A DNA stretch of 40,049 nucleotides from Candidatus Woesearchaeota archaeon (GTDB taxonomy: Archaea; Nanobdellota; Nanobdellia; Woesearchaeales; GW2011-AR4): assembly GCA_016177615.1 (NCBI GenBank), contig JACOUX010000002.1:1-40049 (forward strand). Direction: 5' to 3'. Below, piece after piece: positions 15,363 to 23,835 of the stretch. The notes below the pieces were generated by a model. It saw only the letters and a list, made by a program, of their open reading frames with translations, was not told the origin of the DNA and did no database searches. The position numbers and the translations under genes were made by a program. Each line of letters begins with the position of its first letter. Within the stretch, counting starts at the first letter, position 1.

Positions 15363-16589
15363 ATGCCAAAAACAAATTTTGAAATCAAAAACATAAGAAA
15401 AGACTTCCCTATCTTAAGCAGAAAAATCCGCGGAAAGCAATTAATATATTTTGACAGCGCAGCAACATCGCAAAAGCCAAAGCAAGTGATTGAGGCAATG
15501 GAGGATTACTACAAAAATCATAATGCAAACATCCACAGGAGCATCCACACTTTGGGAGAAGAAGCAACTGAAGCCTATGAAAAAGCTCATGAAAAAGTTG
15601 CTGATTTCATAAATGCTGGCTCGTACCAAAACATTGTCTTTACAAAAAACACTACAGAGTCATTGAATCTGCTTGCTTATTCATTGACTGCAGACCTGAA
15701 GAAAGGCGACGAGATTGTAATATCACAGATGGAGCATCACAGCAATCTTGTGCCGTGGCAGCAATTGGCAAAGCAAAGAGGTTTAAAATTAGAGTTTATC
15801 AAAATAGATGAGGAAGGAAAGCTGGATGAAGAAAGCATAAATGAAAGCATTACAAAAAAAACTAAAATTGTTTCAATAATGCATGTTTCAAATGTCTTGG
15901 GTACAATTAATGATATTAAAAAAATTGGAAATATTGCGCATGAAAACAATGCCTTAATGGTTGTTGACGGCGCCCAGTCAATTCCTCATATGCCTGTTGA
16001 TGTCAAGAAGATTGACGCTGATTTTTATGCCTTTTCAGGCCACAAGATGCTAGGGCCTACTGGAATTGGGGTTTTGTACGGGAAAAGAGAATTGCTGGAA
16101 AATATGCAGCCGTTCCTATACGGCGGGGAGATGATAAGGGAAGTCAAGTTTGAAGACACTAAATTCAATGACCTTCCTTGGAAGTTCGAGGCAGGCACGA
16201 TGAATATTGCAGAAGCAGTTGGACTGGATGCTGCAATTGATTATCTGAAAAAGATTGGAATGGAAAACATACAAAAAAAGGACAAGGAACTGACCAATTA
16301 TACATTTGAAAAATTAAAAGAAATAAAAGATGTTAAAATATACGGTCCAAAGGAAAGAGGCGCGGTTGTTTCATTCAATGTTGATGAAATACACGCCCAT
16401 GACGTTTCACAAATACTTGACAGCGAAGGCATCGCAATAAGGGCAGGCCATCACTGCTGTATGCCATTGATGGGCGTTTTGAAAGCTCATGCAGCAGCAA
16501 GGGCAAGCTTTTATTTTTACAATACTAAAGATGAAATTGATAAATTTGCCAATGCATTAGGAAAAGTCAAGAAGGTCTTTAGGGTTTGA
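15363..16589 (+). CDS. sufS: Cysteine desulfurase SufS
   Basis: PLP enzyme that takes sulfur from cysteine and holds it as a persulfide. It is a group II (SufS/CsdA) desulfurase: DFPILSRKIRGKQLIYFDSAATSQKP at the N-terminus, THxxxxSN-type HMEHHSN-like MEHHSNLVPW, the PLP lysine in FSGHKMLGPTGIG, and the active-site Cys in RAGHHCCMPLM. At 408 aa it is normal. It probably donates sulfur to SufU, whose gene follows after the 52-aa ORF, and may also feed the E1/carrier/TtuA thiolation route. Confidence 0.96.
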   Translation: MPKTNFEIKNIRKDFPILSRKIRGKQLIYFDSAATSQKPKQVIEAMEDYYKNHNANIHRSIHTLGEEATEAYEKAHEKVADFINAGSYQNIVFTKNTTESLNLLAYSLTADLKKGDEIVISQMEHHSNLVPWQQLAKQRGLKLEFIKIDEEGKLDEESINESITKKTKIVSIMHVSNVLGTINDIKKIGNIAHENNALMVVDGAQSIPHMPVDVKKIDADFYAFSGHKMLGPTGIGVLYGKRELLENMQPFLYGGEMIREVKFEDTKFNDLPWKFEAGTMNIAEAVGLDAAIDYLKKIGMENIQKKDKELTNYTFEKLKEIKDVKIYGPKERGAVVSFNVDEIHAHDVSQILDSEGIAIRAGHHCCMPLMGVLKAHAAARASFYFYNTKDEIDKFANALGKVKKVFRV

Positions 16590-16623
16590 TTTGTTAATTT
16601 TTTATTATGCTGAGGTGATTTGA

Positions 16624-16782
16624 ATGATAAACGTGCCTGCAGAAGCAAGGGAAATAATTGAGAAGGAAATATCAAGCAAAGAAAATATAACCGGCATCGA
16701 CCCAAGATGGACGCATGTGATAGTCATCCATAAGCTTATGGAGATAGAAAAGCGATTGGATGCTATTGAAAGGAAATTATAA
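16624..16782 (+). CDS. Small protein (52 aa) between sufS and sufU
   Basis: Too short for the ORF track. It reads MINVPAEAREIIEKEISSKE, then NITGIDPRWTHVIVIHKLME and a final helix IEKRLDAIERKL. A strong Shine-Dalgarno-like GAGGTG lies 7 nt before the ATG. It is soluble, with no Cys, and probably all helical. Its place between sufS (34 nt gap) and sufU (18 nt gap) implies co-expression. I do not recognise the family; a small SUF accessory factor is a guess. Confidence 0.75.
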   Translation: MINVPAEAREIIEKEISSKENITGIDPRWTHVIVIHKLMEIEKRLDAIERKL

Positions 16783-16800
16783 AAATAAAAAATTAACTAA

Positions 16801-17196
16801 ATGAACGGCATAGAACAGATGTACCAGGAAAACATCCTTGACCATTACAAAAACCCAAGGAATAAAGGGATAATCAAGAATCCAAGCGTGCACCATCATG
16901 AGAACAATCCATTGTGCGGCGATGAGTTAGATTTATATTTGGTGATAGATAACCATAAGGTTATTGATGTAAAAATCAATGGTCATGGCTGTGCAATATC
17001 GCAGGCAAGCGCCTCGATGCTTTCAGAGCAGATAAAGGGAAAAGCTCTGGAAGACCTAAAGAAACTGGCAAAAGAAAATATTTTGGAAATGCTTGGGATT
17101 CCGTTAAGCCCGGTCAGATTAAAATGCGCATTGCTTTCATTGGATACGCTGAAAAACAGCATACTGATTTATGAAAAGTATGTAAATAAAAAATAA
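16801..17196 (+). CDS. sufU: SufU/IscU-like sulfur-transfer or scaffold protein
   Basis: NifU N-terminal-domain protein. The three conserved Cys and the Asp are in place: NPLCGDE (Cys39, Asp41), GHGCAIS (Cys64) and RLKCALL (Cys109). YQENILDHYKNPRNKG is the usual N-terminus. With SufS it would act as a zinc-dependent sulfurtransferase, as in Bacillus, or as a scaffold. The length is 131 aa, a little short of Bacillus SufU. The last 12 codons (SILIYEKYVNKK) are repeated in diverged form at 17442-17477, beyond the tRNA. Confidence 0.92.
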   Translation: MNGIEQMYQENILDHYKNPRNKGIIKNPSVHHHENNPLCGDELDLYLVIDNHKVIDVKINGHGCAISQASASMLSEQIKGKALEDLKKLAKENILEMLGIPLSPVRLKCALLSLDTLKNSILIYEKYVNKK

Positions 17197-17204
17197 AGAA
17201 AAAC

Positions 17205-17261
17205 GGGTTCAGAATCAGGTTAATGAACCCATTAAGATTGCTTTCCCACAGCCTATAGGTT
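17205..17261 (+). pseudogene. Degenerate tRNA-Leu-like copy
   Basis: CAGAATCAGGTTAATG (17210-17225) matches the D-arm of the intact tRNA in 15 of 16 bases, and TTGCTTTCCCACAGCCT (17238-17254) matches its variable arm. The acceptor, anticodon and T arms are missing or replaced. GGGTTC (17205-17210) and GAACCC (17225-17230) form a hairpin that might now serve as a sufU terminator. It looks like a broken tandem duplicate of the neighbouring tRNA. Confidence 0.55.
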
Positions 17262-17274
17262 GTCTAAATAAGCA

Positions 17275-17285
17275 AATATATAAAG
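17275..17285 (+). promoter_or_regulatory. TATA box of the tRNA
   Basis: ATATATAAAG lies about 30-35 nt before the mature tRNA 5' end. A second TTTTATATAAG follows at about 17293-17303. The spacing suits a short tRNA leader. Confidence 0.45.
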
Positions 17286-17312
17286 CTTTTGTTTTTATAT
17301 AAGAGGCGCAGA

Positions 17313-17425
17313 GCCACGGTGGCAGAATCAGGTTATTGCGCTTGTCTCAAAAACAAGTTGCTTACCCACAGCCTTACGGGTTCAAAACTTTTTCGCAAGA
17401 AAGAGTGGTAATCCCGTCCGTGGCG
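17313..17425 (+). tRNA. tRNA-Leu (CAA) with apparent T-loop intron
   Basis: The acceptor GCCACGG (17313) pairs with CCGTGGC (17418-17424). The D-arm GCAG..TTGC has a GG-containing loop. The anticodon arm is CTTGT-CTCAAAA-ACAAG, giving anticodon CAA after U33. A long variable arm (18 nt, stem GCT/AGC) fits Leu. The T-stem ACGGG/CCCGT (17376-17380, 17413-17417) is closed not by 7 nt but by 32. The extra 25 nt contain an 8-bp hairpin, ACTTTTTC-GCAA-GAAAGAGT (17387-17406), with a GNRA loop. Removing 25 nt at any of several cuts leaves a normal TTCAAAT loop. CCA is not encoded. Base 73 is G, unusual for Leu, which normally has A. Standard tRNA finders may miss this gene. Confidence 0.7.
17387..17411 (+). 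other. Putative 25-nt tRNA intron in the T-loop
   Basis: The boundary is one of several equivalent 25-nt choices (start 17384 to 17387), since the flanking A residues cannot be told apart. The insert folds into ACTTTTTC/GAAAGAGT capped by GCAA. With a 3-nt A bulge on the 5' side and GGT on the 3' side it resembles a relaxed bulge-helix-bulge target of archaeal splicing endonuclease. A strict 3-4-3 motif was not found by eye. Confidence 0.55.
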
Positions 17426-17441
17426 CGTAAATTTAATGAGC

Positions 17442-17477
17442 AGAATATTGATTTATGAGAAGTATGTTAAGAAGGGA
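17442..17477 (+). repeat. Diverged copy of the sufU 3' end
   Basis: It encodes RILIYEKYVKKG, against SILIYEKYVNKK at 17158-17193 in sufU. CTG/TTG, GAA/GAG and GTA/GTT differences are silent, so the copy was probably once translated as the tail of a second sufU-like gene, or was copied long ago. It lies just after the tRNA and at the start of the next ORF. Confidence 0.65.
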
Positions 17478-17483
17478 AAAAAT

Positions 17484-17777
17484 ATGAAATTTGATAAACT
17501 CAAAAAAGTTGGAATTGTTATTGGCTTGTTTGTTTTTATATGGGCAGTTTTAAACCTCGTCCCCATTGGGAAATTCAAAATATCAAACCCCTTCCCAATA
17601 GAAAGATATTGCACGTTAAATTATTTTTATTGTTATTCTGACATAGGTGAGGTTGAAGGATATCCAAACTTCTTGGGCAATCCAATAATAATCACACTTA
17701 TAACAATAATTTTGCCTGCTATCTTAACTTTTTTTGTTTACAAATTCATAATAGAAAATAAATTAAAAAGCAAATAA
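17484..17777 (+). CDS. Small two-span membrane protein
   Basis: The track's ORF begins at 17436, inside the copied sufU tail. The natural start is more likely ATG 17484 (MKFDKLKKVG), preceded by GAAGGG about 8 nt upstream; the product is then 97 aa. Membrane spans are at about residues 8-28 and 68-90, with a loop between them holding two Cys (RYCTLNYFYCYSD) that could pair outside the cell. It lies between the tRNA and sufC, in the same direction. No family recognised; it has no evident link to Fe-S assembly. Confidence 0.6.
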   Translation: MKFDKLKKVGIVIGLFVFIWAVLNLVPIGKFKISNPFPIERYCTLNYFYCYSDIGEVEGYPNFLGNPIIITLITIILPAILTFFVYKFIIENKLKSK

Positions 17778-17857
17778 CATTTATCAAAGTTTTTATGACC
17801 TGATGATTATTAAATTGTACAATCTTATCAAAGAAAAATTATAAGTTGGGTATTACT

Positions 17858-18613
17858 ATGACAGACGAACTGATAATAAAAGATTTGCATGTCAGCATAG
17901 AAGGAAAAGAGATTTTGAAAGGAGTAAACCTAGTCGTTAAAAAAGGCGAAGTATGTGCATTGATGGGACCAAATGGAAGCGGAAAATCAACTTTGGCATA
18001 CACATTAATGGGGCATCCAAAGTACACTGTTGACAAAGGGGAAGCTTGGTACAAGGGAAAAAATATTCTTGAGCTGAAGCCTGACGAGAGGGCAAAGCTT
18101 GGACTGTTTTTGTCATTCCAGTATCCGCAGGAGATTCCGGGAGTTTCTGTATCAAACTTTTTGAGGACTGCATATAATGCTGTTAAGCCAACTCAAATGA
18201 GCGTCCCTGACTTCATCAAATTATTGAAAGAAAAAATGAAGTTATTAAAAATCGATGATGCATTCGCAAGAAGATATTTGAATGAGGGATTTTCAGGCGG
18301 AGAGAAGAAAAGGACAGAGATTCTGCAATTGGCTGTTTTGCAGCCGGAGATGGCAATTCTGGATGAAACGGATTCAGGATTGGATATAGATTCATTGAAG
18401 ATTGTTGCAGAAGGAGTTAATTCACTCTTAAATCCAAACTTTGGAGTTTTAGTCATTACCCATTACCAAAGATTATTAAACTATATAACGCCTGATAAAG
18501 TGCACATAATGGTGAGGGGAAAAATAGTCAAGAGCGGCGGAAAAGAGCTGGCGCATGAGCTTGAAGCGAAAGGGTATGATGAGTATTTGGGAGAGCCGGA
18601 AGTGAAAGAATAA
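17858..18613 (+). CDS. sufC: Fe-S assembly ATPase SufC
   Basis: ABC-type ATPase of the SufBC2D complex. Walker A is GPNGSGKST; the Q-loop region LFLSFQYPQEIPGVSVSNFLR is diagnostic for SufC; the signature is FSGGEKKR, Walker B is MAILDE followed by the D-loop DSGLDID, and the switch His is in VITHYQRLL. I prefer ATG 17858 (MTDELIIKDL) over the track's TTG 17846. At 251 aa it is normal. It is separated from sufBD by sufS, sufU, a tRNA and two small ORFs, but points the same way. sufA follows. Confidence 0.95.
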   Translation: MTDELIIKDLHVSIEGKEILKGVNLVVKKGEVCALMGPNGSGKSTLAYTLMGHPKYTVDKGEAWYKGKNILELKPDERAKLGLFLSFQYPQEIPGVSVSNFLRTAYNAVKPTQMSVPDFIKLLKEKMKLLKIDDAFARRYLNEGFSGGEKKRTEILQLAVLQPEMAILDETDSGLDIDSLKIVAEGVNSLLNPNFGVLVITHYQRLLNYITPDKVHIMVRGKIVKSGGKELAHELEAKGYDEYLGEPEVKE

Positions 18614-18648
18614 AATTTTATTTTTTAAAATTATTGGAGGACATCAAA

Positions 18649-18993
18649 ATGGAACAACAAACAAAAGAGATCATTATAACATTAACAGACAAGGCAGCAG
18701 AAAAAGTAAAATCCCTGCTGGAAAAGGAAAACAAGAAAGAATATGGATTAAGAGTTGGAATAGTTTCAGGCGGATGCTCGGGATATATGTATGACATCTG
18801 CTTGGAAAAATCTGCAAAGGAAAATGACATGGTTCTTGAAGAAAAAGGAGTCAAGGTATTCATCAACCCTGAAAGCATAGCGTTCATGAAAGGCTCAACT
18901 GTGGATTATGTCGAGAGGCTGCAGAATTCAGGATTCAAGGTAAATAATCCAAATGTGAAGAGAAGCTGCGGATGCGGGCACAGCGTTGGTTAA
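18649..18993 (+). CDS. sufA: A-type Fe-S carrier (SufA/IscA/ErpA family)
   Basis: Carries assembled clusters to target proteins. The three conserved Cys are in GGCSGYMYD and the C-terminal SCGCGHS. The start is ATG 18649 (MEQQTKEIIITLTD), chosen because a clear GGAGG (18636-18640) lies 8 nt upstream; the track's TTG overlaps that ribosome site. The length of 114 aa is typical. It is the last gene of the suf run, 35 nt after sufC. Which A-type subfamily it belongs to cannot be settled by eye. Confidence 0.92.
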   Translation: MEQQTKEIIITLTDKAAEKVKSLLEKENKKEYGLRVGIVSGGCSGYMYDICLEKSAKENDMVLEEKGVKVFINPESIAFMKGSTVDYVERLQNSGFKVNNPNVKRSCGCGHSVG

Positions 18994-19075
18994 CGGCCTT
19001 TAAAACAAAAAAATTTATATACATATTAAATTAAAAGAAATGCTCAGATTATTATGATTTTTGTTTTTTTTGTGA

Positions 19076-20128
19076 TTACAATCCCTTAAACGCTTCATCA
19101 ACATCATTTTCACTGTAATTATTTTTTATTAAAGCATCTTTTATCTGCTCTTTTTTATATCCTTTTTTGATATTGGAAGCTGCATAATTTCTCAATCCCG
19201 AAAGAAGATGCTGCCGTTTTTGCTCACGAATATCTGAATGGCCTTTTTTCCTTTCAATCTCATGGTAAAGGAAAAATCCCAGCAGAACAAAAACAGGAAA
19301 TGTGAAATAAAGCCAGGTGAATTTTATTTTTGAGGCGGATTCCGATGAAGCTGGTCCTGAAACAGGTAAATCCTTAAACTTTATATCCTGGGAAACAATC
19401 TGAGCTGATTGTGAATCAGAGGCGTCAACAAAGATTGTATTGCCCTGAATTGTTCCTCTTAAAGTAACGAGAGAGCCTGATGTAAACGGGGGCAATTGGC
19501 CGTTTGACTCAATCTTGTATCTTGAATCTGAAGTTTTAAGATAGTAAAGATACCCGCTTCCTGTGCTGCTGTCATATTGGAGCACTTCAAGCTCTCCTGT
19601 AAAATAACCCGGTTGCGCATTCACTTTTTGGGTTGAAATAGAAATATTTGTAATTATACAGTCATGGGGGCAATTTTGACTATTTTCATCAGACTGGCAT
19701 ATTGAATCACCACAATACATTGAAAATTTTGAAACATCTATACTTAATAATTCCCTATCATCTTTTATTATTTTAATTACATTGCCTTTTTTATAATAGG
19801 GCAACGAAATACTAAAATTTAAATTATCTAATTCAACAGCACCTGATTTCTCTCCAGGTTCGAGTGGAGGTAGAGCGATTAGTTTATTAGGAATATCAAA
19901 ATAACCCTTATAGAGAATTTCTTTATCAATCGATAGCAATTCTAATTTATAAGGTAAGATTTTGTCACTTATTGTGGAATATCCTGTGATTAGATATACA
20001 TCTTTTAGTTCTAATGTTCCTTTATCATATTCCAAATATAGAAAATAAATTTTTTCAGATTGTAAAGCTATAACAAAAGGCAGTACAAAAATCAATATTG
20101 ATAAAAGGGTTATCATTTTGTCGATTTT
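19076..20128 (-). CDS. Membrane-anchored exported protein, coupled to the giant gene
   Basis: The track ends this ORF at 20131; its ATG overlaps the preceding stop (ATGA), with GGAGG in the end of the upstream gene as ribosome site, so translation is coupled. Residues 1-22 are a signal peptide. A Cys-rich CGDSICQSDENSQNCPHDC motif, seen in many archaeal and bacterial surface proteins, lies at about 139-157. One membrane span is at about 270-289 (FTWLYFTFPVFVLLGFFLYH). The cytoplasmic tail ends in a UBA-like helix motif, GYKKEQIKDALIKNNYSEND. Most of the 351 aa is outside the cell. It may anchor or export the giant protein, but this is inferred from linkage only. Confidence 0.75.
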   Translation of the reverse strand, partial: KIDKMITLLSILIFVLPFVIALQSEKIYFLYLEYDKGTLELKDVYLITGYSTISDKILPYKLELLSIDKEILYKGYFDIPNKLIALPPLEPGEKSGAVELDNLNFSISLPYYKKGNVIKIIKDDRELLSIDVSKFSMYCGDSICQSDENSQNCPHDCIITNISISTQKVNAQPGYFTGELEVLQYDSSTGSGYLYYLKTSDSRYKIESNGQLPPFTSGSLVTLRGTIQGNTIFVDASDSQSAQIVSQDIKFKDLPVSGPASSESASKIKFTWLYFTFPVFVLLGFFLYHEIERKKGHSDIREQKRQHLLSGLRNYAASNIKKGYKKEQIKDALIKNNYSENDVDEAFKGL

Positions 20129-23100
20129 CATGAATAAGCCTCCATTAATTTAGACAAGTGTCTCTCACCAACAGGATTAAAACTACCATTTAGGTCTAAC
20201 ATCATTGAATGATTCTCGCGCGGTCTATACCATTCTTCATATGTGCACCCCTTTACACAATTTGTATTTGGAAGATTGGACCATTTTGGACAATCGGGCG
20301 TTCCATCACAATTAACCTTTTCTTTCGAATCACAGCTAGGACAAGACCCACGAACATATTCATCGGATAATCCTCCAAATGAATGACCAAATTCGTGGAC
20401 TGATACATTATAATTACCTCTGTATGAGACTGAATAGTATCCTCCACTGCCTCCATAAGTATCATTATTAACTATTATAAATACATAGTCATGAGGGCAG
20501 TGAGCAGCCGCTTGCTCAACTTTAGACCAATCACAGCATATAAGCTTTTTCAAACCACCACAATTATATTGACAAGCAAGGTCATGAGTATTATCTATTC
20601 TATAAAAATTTATTTTATTTCTTTGCGATTTAAATGGCTCATAATCTAATAACCCCCTAATAAATATGTTTACATCATTTGCAAACTTAACTTGGTCCGA
20701 ATTTAAGTAAGCATCGCCAATATATAAAAGGTCTAGCTTATTTTTAGGGTCCCCATTATAATCTAATGTAGTGCATGAGTTGGCAACACATGAACCATCT
20801 CGTTGACATTCTTGATTATCTAAACATCCACAATTTTGACAATCATTTCTTAAGTTTCCATTTGCACAAAATTTTGGTTTTATAGAAGAGCATTGATTGT
20901 AAAAAGTTCCATCCGTGCATCTTTCGAGTTTGCAGTCTGATGTGCACCCATCGCCATTATTTGTGTTTCCATCATCGCATTCTTCCGTTCCCTCTTTGTT
21001 TCCATTACCGCATCGTACAGTCTGTGTATAATGCCACCACAAGTCAACATACCCATTTTCCGGAACATTAACATTTACAGAATTTCCTGATGTTGGAACA
21101 TCTTGATGGCAATCAACTCGGTTTGTGCATTGAGTGTAGCCAACACTCCAGCCTTGGGGAACTGTGACAGAAACTTTATGGGCTCCTGCAGGCACATCGT
21201 CCAGAAAATAAGGATTAGTCTTTGTTGGCAAGGCATCATCAAGATAAACTGTTTCCTGGCTTGGGGGAATTGCATCTTGGACATTTCCCGGCATCTTGAC
21301 TTTTATTCCTTGGATTCGTCCTCTAAATCGAGATGGAGGAGGCAAATTATTTAACTCATCCCCATTAAGCCTTATTATCCCCATAGAATTTCCATGATGG
21401 GGTGCGATGGAGGCTCCTCCAAAATATATTGCATTAGGGTTATTATTTTGATCAACATAGAAGAATGGGCTTACATGCCCAAAATTATCAAAAATAGAGC
21501 CGCTTTTTCTGAACCAAAGCCCTCTGTAAGTCCATGATAAGCCAAACTGGCTGGTGGCAATATGTGTCCCGTCCCTCAATCCAAAAATCATGTAATACAA
21601 ATCCCCTATTTTCTTTACATCAACATCCCCCATTCCAGTAAGAAGGGGATCTTGGTATTTAACCCACACCATTCCATCAGAGGATGTCGCATAGCCAACA
21701 TAACTCGTAACTCCGTCATTTGTGTCGTACCACATCATCCATAAAGAGCCCTGCTTCATTACGGATGGCCTGCCTACAATCCTGCTGTTCCATTGGAATG
21801 GCCCTACATCAAGAACAATTCCTTTCTTTACCCATGTTTTTCCATCTGTAGAAGTTGCTAAATGTATTCTATCGTTTTCTGCAACATTTGCGTCAGTATA
21901 GTACATATAATAAGTTCCATCAACCTTAACAACGCTTGGGTCATTGACATGATTTGAATTCCCATTATCCAAAACAACGCCTTTTTTATCCCAAGTAATT
22001 CCATCAGCTGATTCAGCGTAATGAATTCTGTCATGGCCGTCATTTCCTTGTCCTCCGTACCACATCTTGTAAATGCCGTTTTCATAAAGAACATCGGGGG
22101 CATAGACGTTGCCTGTTCCGTGCGTGCCTAATTCTGTTGTCAAGGTTCCGCCAAAGAGCTCGGCTAAAATTTCATTATCAGCCACCTGCTTCCACATCTT
22201 TCTTATTTCTCCGTATCTGTAATCATAAGGATTGCCTCCTTTCTGGCACGCATACCCAACATAAATTTTTCCGTTTTCATAATATGCTTCAGGAACATGC
22301 GTTGCAGGGCAATCTGGATCAGGATTTATGTAGCCTGTCACTTTCCAGCTTATTCCATCGTCAGAAACTGCTTCAGCAATTTTCCTTGCCTTCCACTGCC
22401 ATCCTTCACCATTTGAAGATCCATAGCTTGGGTCAGGAGGGTCAGAGTAAGAGTAATATTTATTTCCTGCTCTGATTACATTTGGATTTGGCCATTGCTT
22501 TATTGCTGGATTACTTCCTGCATTGATAATGTTCCAAGTTCCAGTAAGGAAGGCATCTGATGTGGAAGCAGCCTGCATTTCCGCATAGCCCATGTCAACC
22601 CGATCATTCCAATAATCAAACCATAATCTAAATTTGCCGTCTTCATACATTAAAGATGGACGGTGGTACATACCATTCATTATAGCAACACCATGATTAA
22701 TGTCATCAACTGCTCCTGCCTCTTTTTCATAAACCAATAATGGCTTGGATGTTTTTGTCCAATCTATTCCATTTGCTGAAACAGCGCCCATGATGTCATA
22801 AAAGTCGCCATCTTTATCTCCCTGCCTTTCGTAGCCTATGCCGTCCAAATCAAATCCTGTCGCAGAATAAGCCATGTAGTAATTATTTCCAACTTTTATT
22901 ACAGAAGGATCTCCGTTATGCCATTGGTCATAGTATTTATCCTGGGCAGAGATAACTGGAATCCATAAAGATGGATTCATTGTGCTGTCAAAAATTGGAT
23001 TGTTGTTTGAGTCCTTTCCGGAATAAATTTCCCAATTTTTGCTGTCTTTTGATCTTGCATGGAAAATAGCATCGCAGCCATTTCCATGAAGGACATTTTC

Positions 23101-23835
23101 ATTGCAGTCCTCCTTTGCCCAGCCGAAGAACCACATCTTGTATTTGAATTCGCTTCCTTCATCAATAATTATCCTTGGATTGTACATGTTGCCGAAGTTC
23201 TTCAATAATGTTCCTTCCCTTGTCCACAAAGAAGTCTGGTCGGTTTTAAAGGCGTCAGTGCCGTCTCGAGGTGAGGCCTCTCCTGTTGCACCCTCACAAT
23301 CAGTTTTTCCCTCAAATCTTTTCAATCCATCCCATTTAGAATAAAGAGTTCCTCTGTTGACCAGCTTTTTATCAGCAGGGCATTCTACTTTTACTGAGGG
23401 GCCAGTAACCCAGCCCGTATTGCACGTTTTTCCAACCGAGCACCATGCTTCTCCCTTGAATCCAAGCGCCTCAAGCCAGATATCTGTCTTGGCAATAGGC
23501 TCTGGCTCAGGGCTAGGCTTAGTTATCAATGGAGCGGATGAATCTGTGCCTTTATCATTATAGAAATTTTGGCCTACTTGATAAACTCCCGAATATATCC
23601 ATCCACCCTTTCTTGCTTGGTTATCCCAAACGGCCTTGCATCCATTGCTCCAAAAATCATTTTCATTTGCGTTATGATAAGCTTTGCTTCGCTCAAACTG
23701 GCCGAATTCTGCCCACTTCAGCTCTCCATTCCTGAAAAATTTATTTGTCGGCCCGTTTTCTGGATAGTCCCAAACATAGACAAGAGGCTCGCACCCATAA
23801 TGCCAGTTCCAATCCACCCATAATGCCAGTTCCAA
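20128..23835 (-). pseudogene. 3' part of the split giant secreted protein (propellers, PEGA-like, peptidase M64)
   Basis: This 1,235-codon frame continues the upstream giant ORF, displaced by a 23-bp duplication. It has no convincing start of its own: the first codon is a TTG inside the duplicated unit. Contents in order: two GH43-like five-bladed propeller regions (about residues 190-560 and 565-830), with repeated WYGG, 'DPSVIKVGNNYYMAYS' and 'ESADGITWDKKG' blade motifs; a PEGA-like sandwich (~840-945); a DUF4215 module (CGNGNKEGTEECDDGN); a Cys-rich linker; and an M64 (IgA peptidase-type) metallopeptidase with HEFGHSFGGLSDEY and a Met-turn SMMLD. The enzyme and sugar-binding modules look intact. 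It would be expressed only if the frame is restored or translation reinitiates. Confidence 0.8.

Noticed and set aside
17205-17230. Simple rho-independent terminator after sufU
   Set aside because: The hairpin exists but lacks a following U-run, and its sequence matches the tRNA D-arm, so a tRNA-derived remnant explains it better.
17313-17425. tRNA-Sec, because of the long variable arm and G73
   Set aside because: The loop CTCAAAA gives CAA after U33, not UCA; the acceptor stem is 7 bp and the D-stem short, unlike Sec tRNA.
19010-19078. Small RNA or short gene after sufA
   Set aside because: A TATA-like TTTATATA and a T-rich run (likely terminator) are present, but no conserved structure or ORF longer than a few codons.
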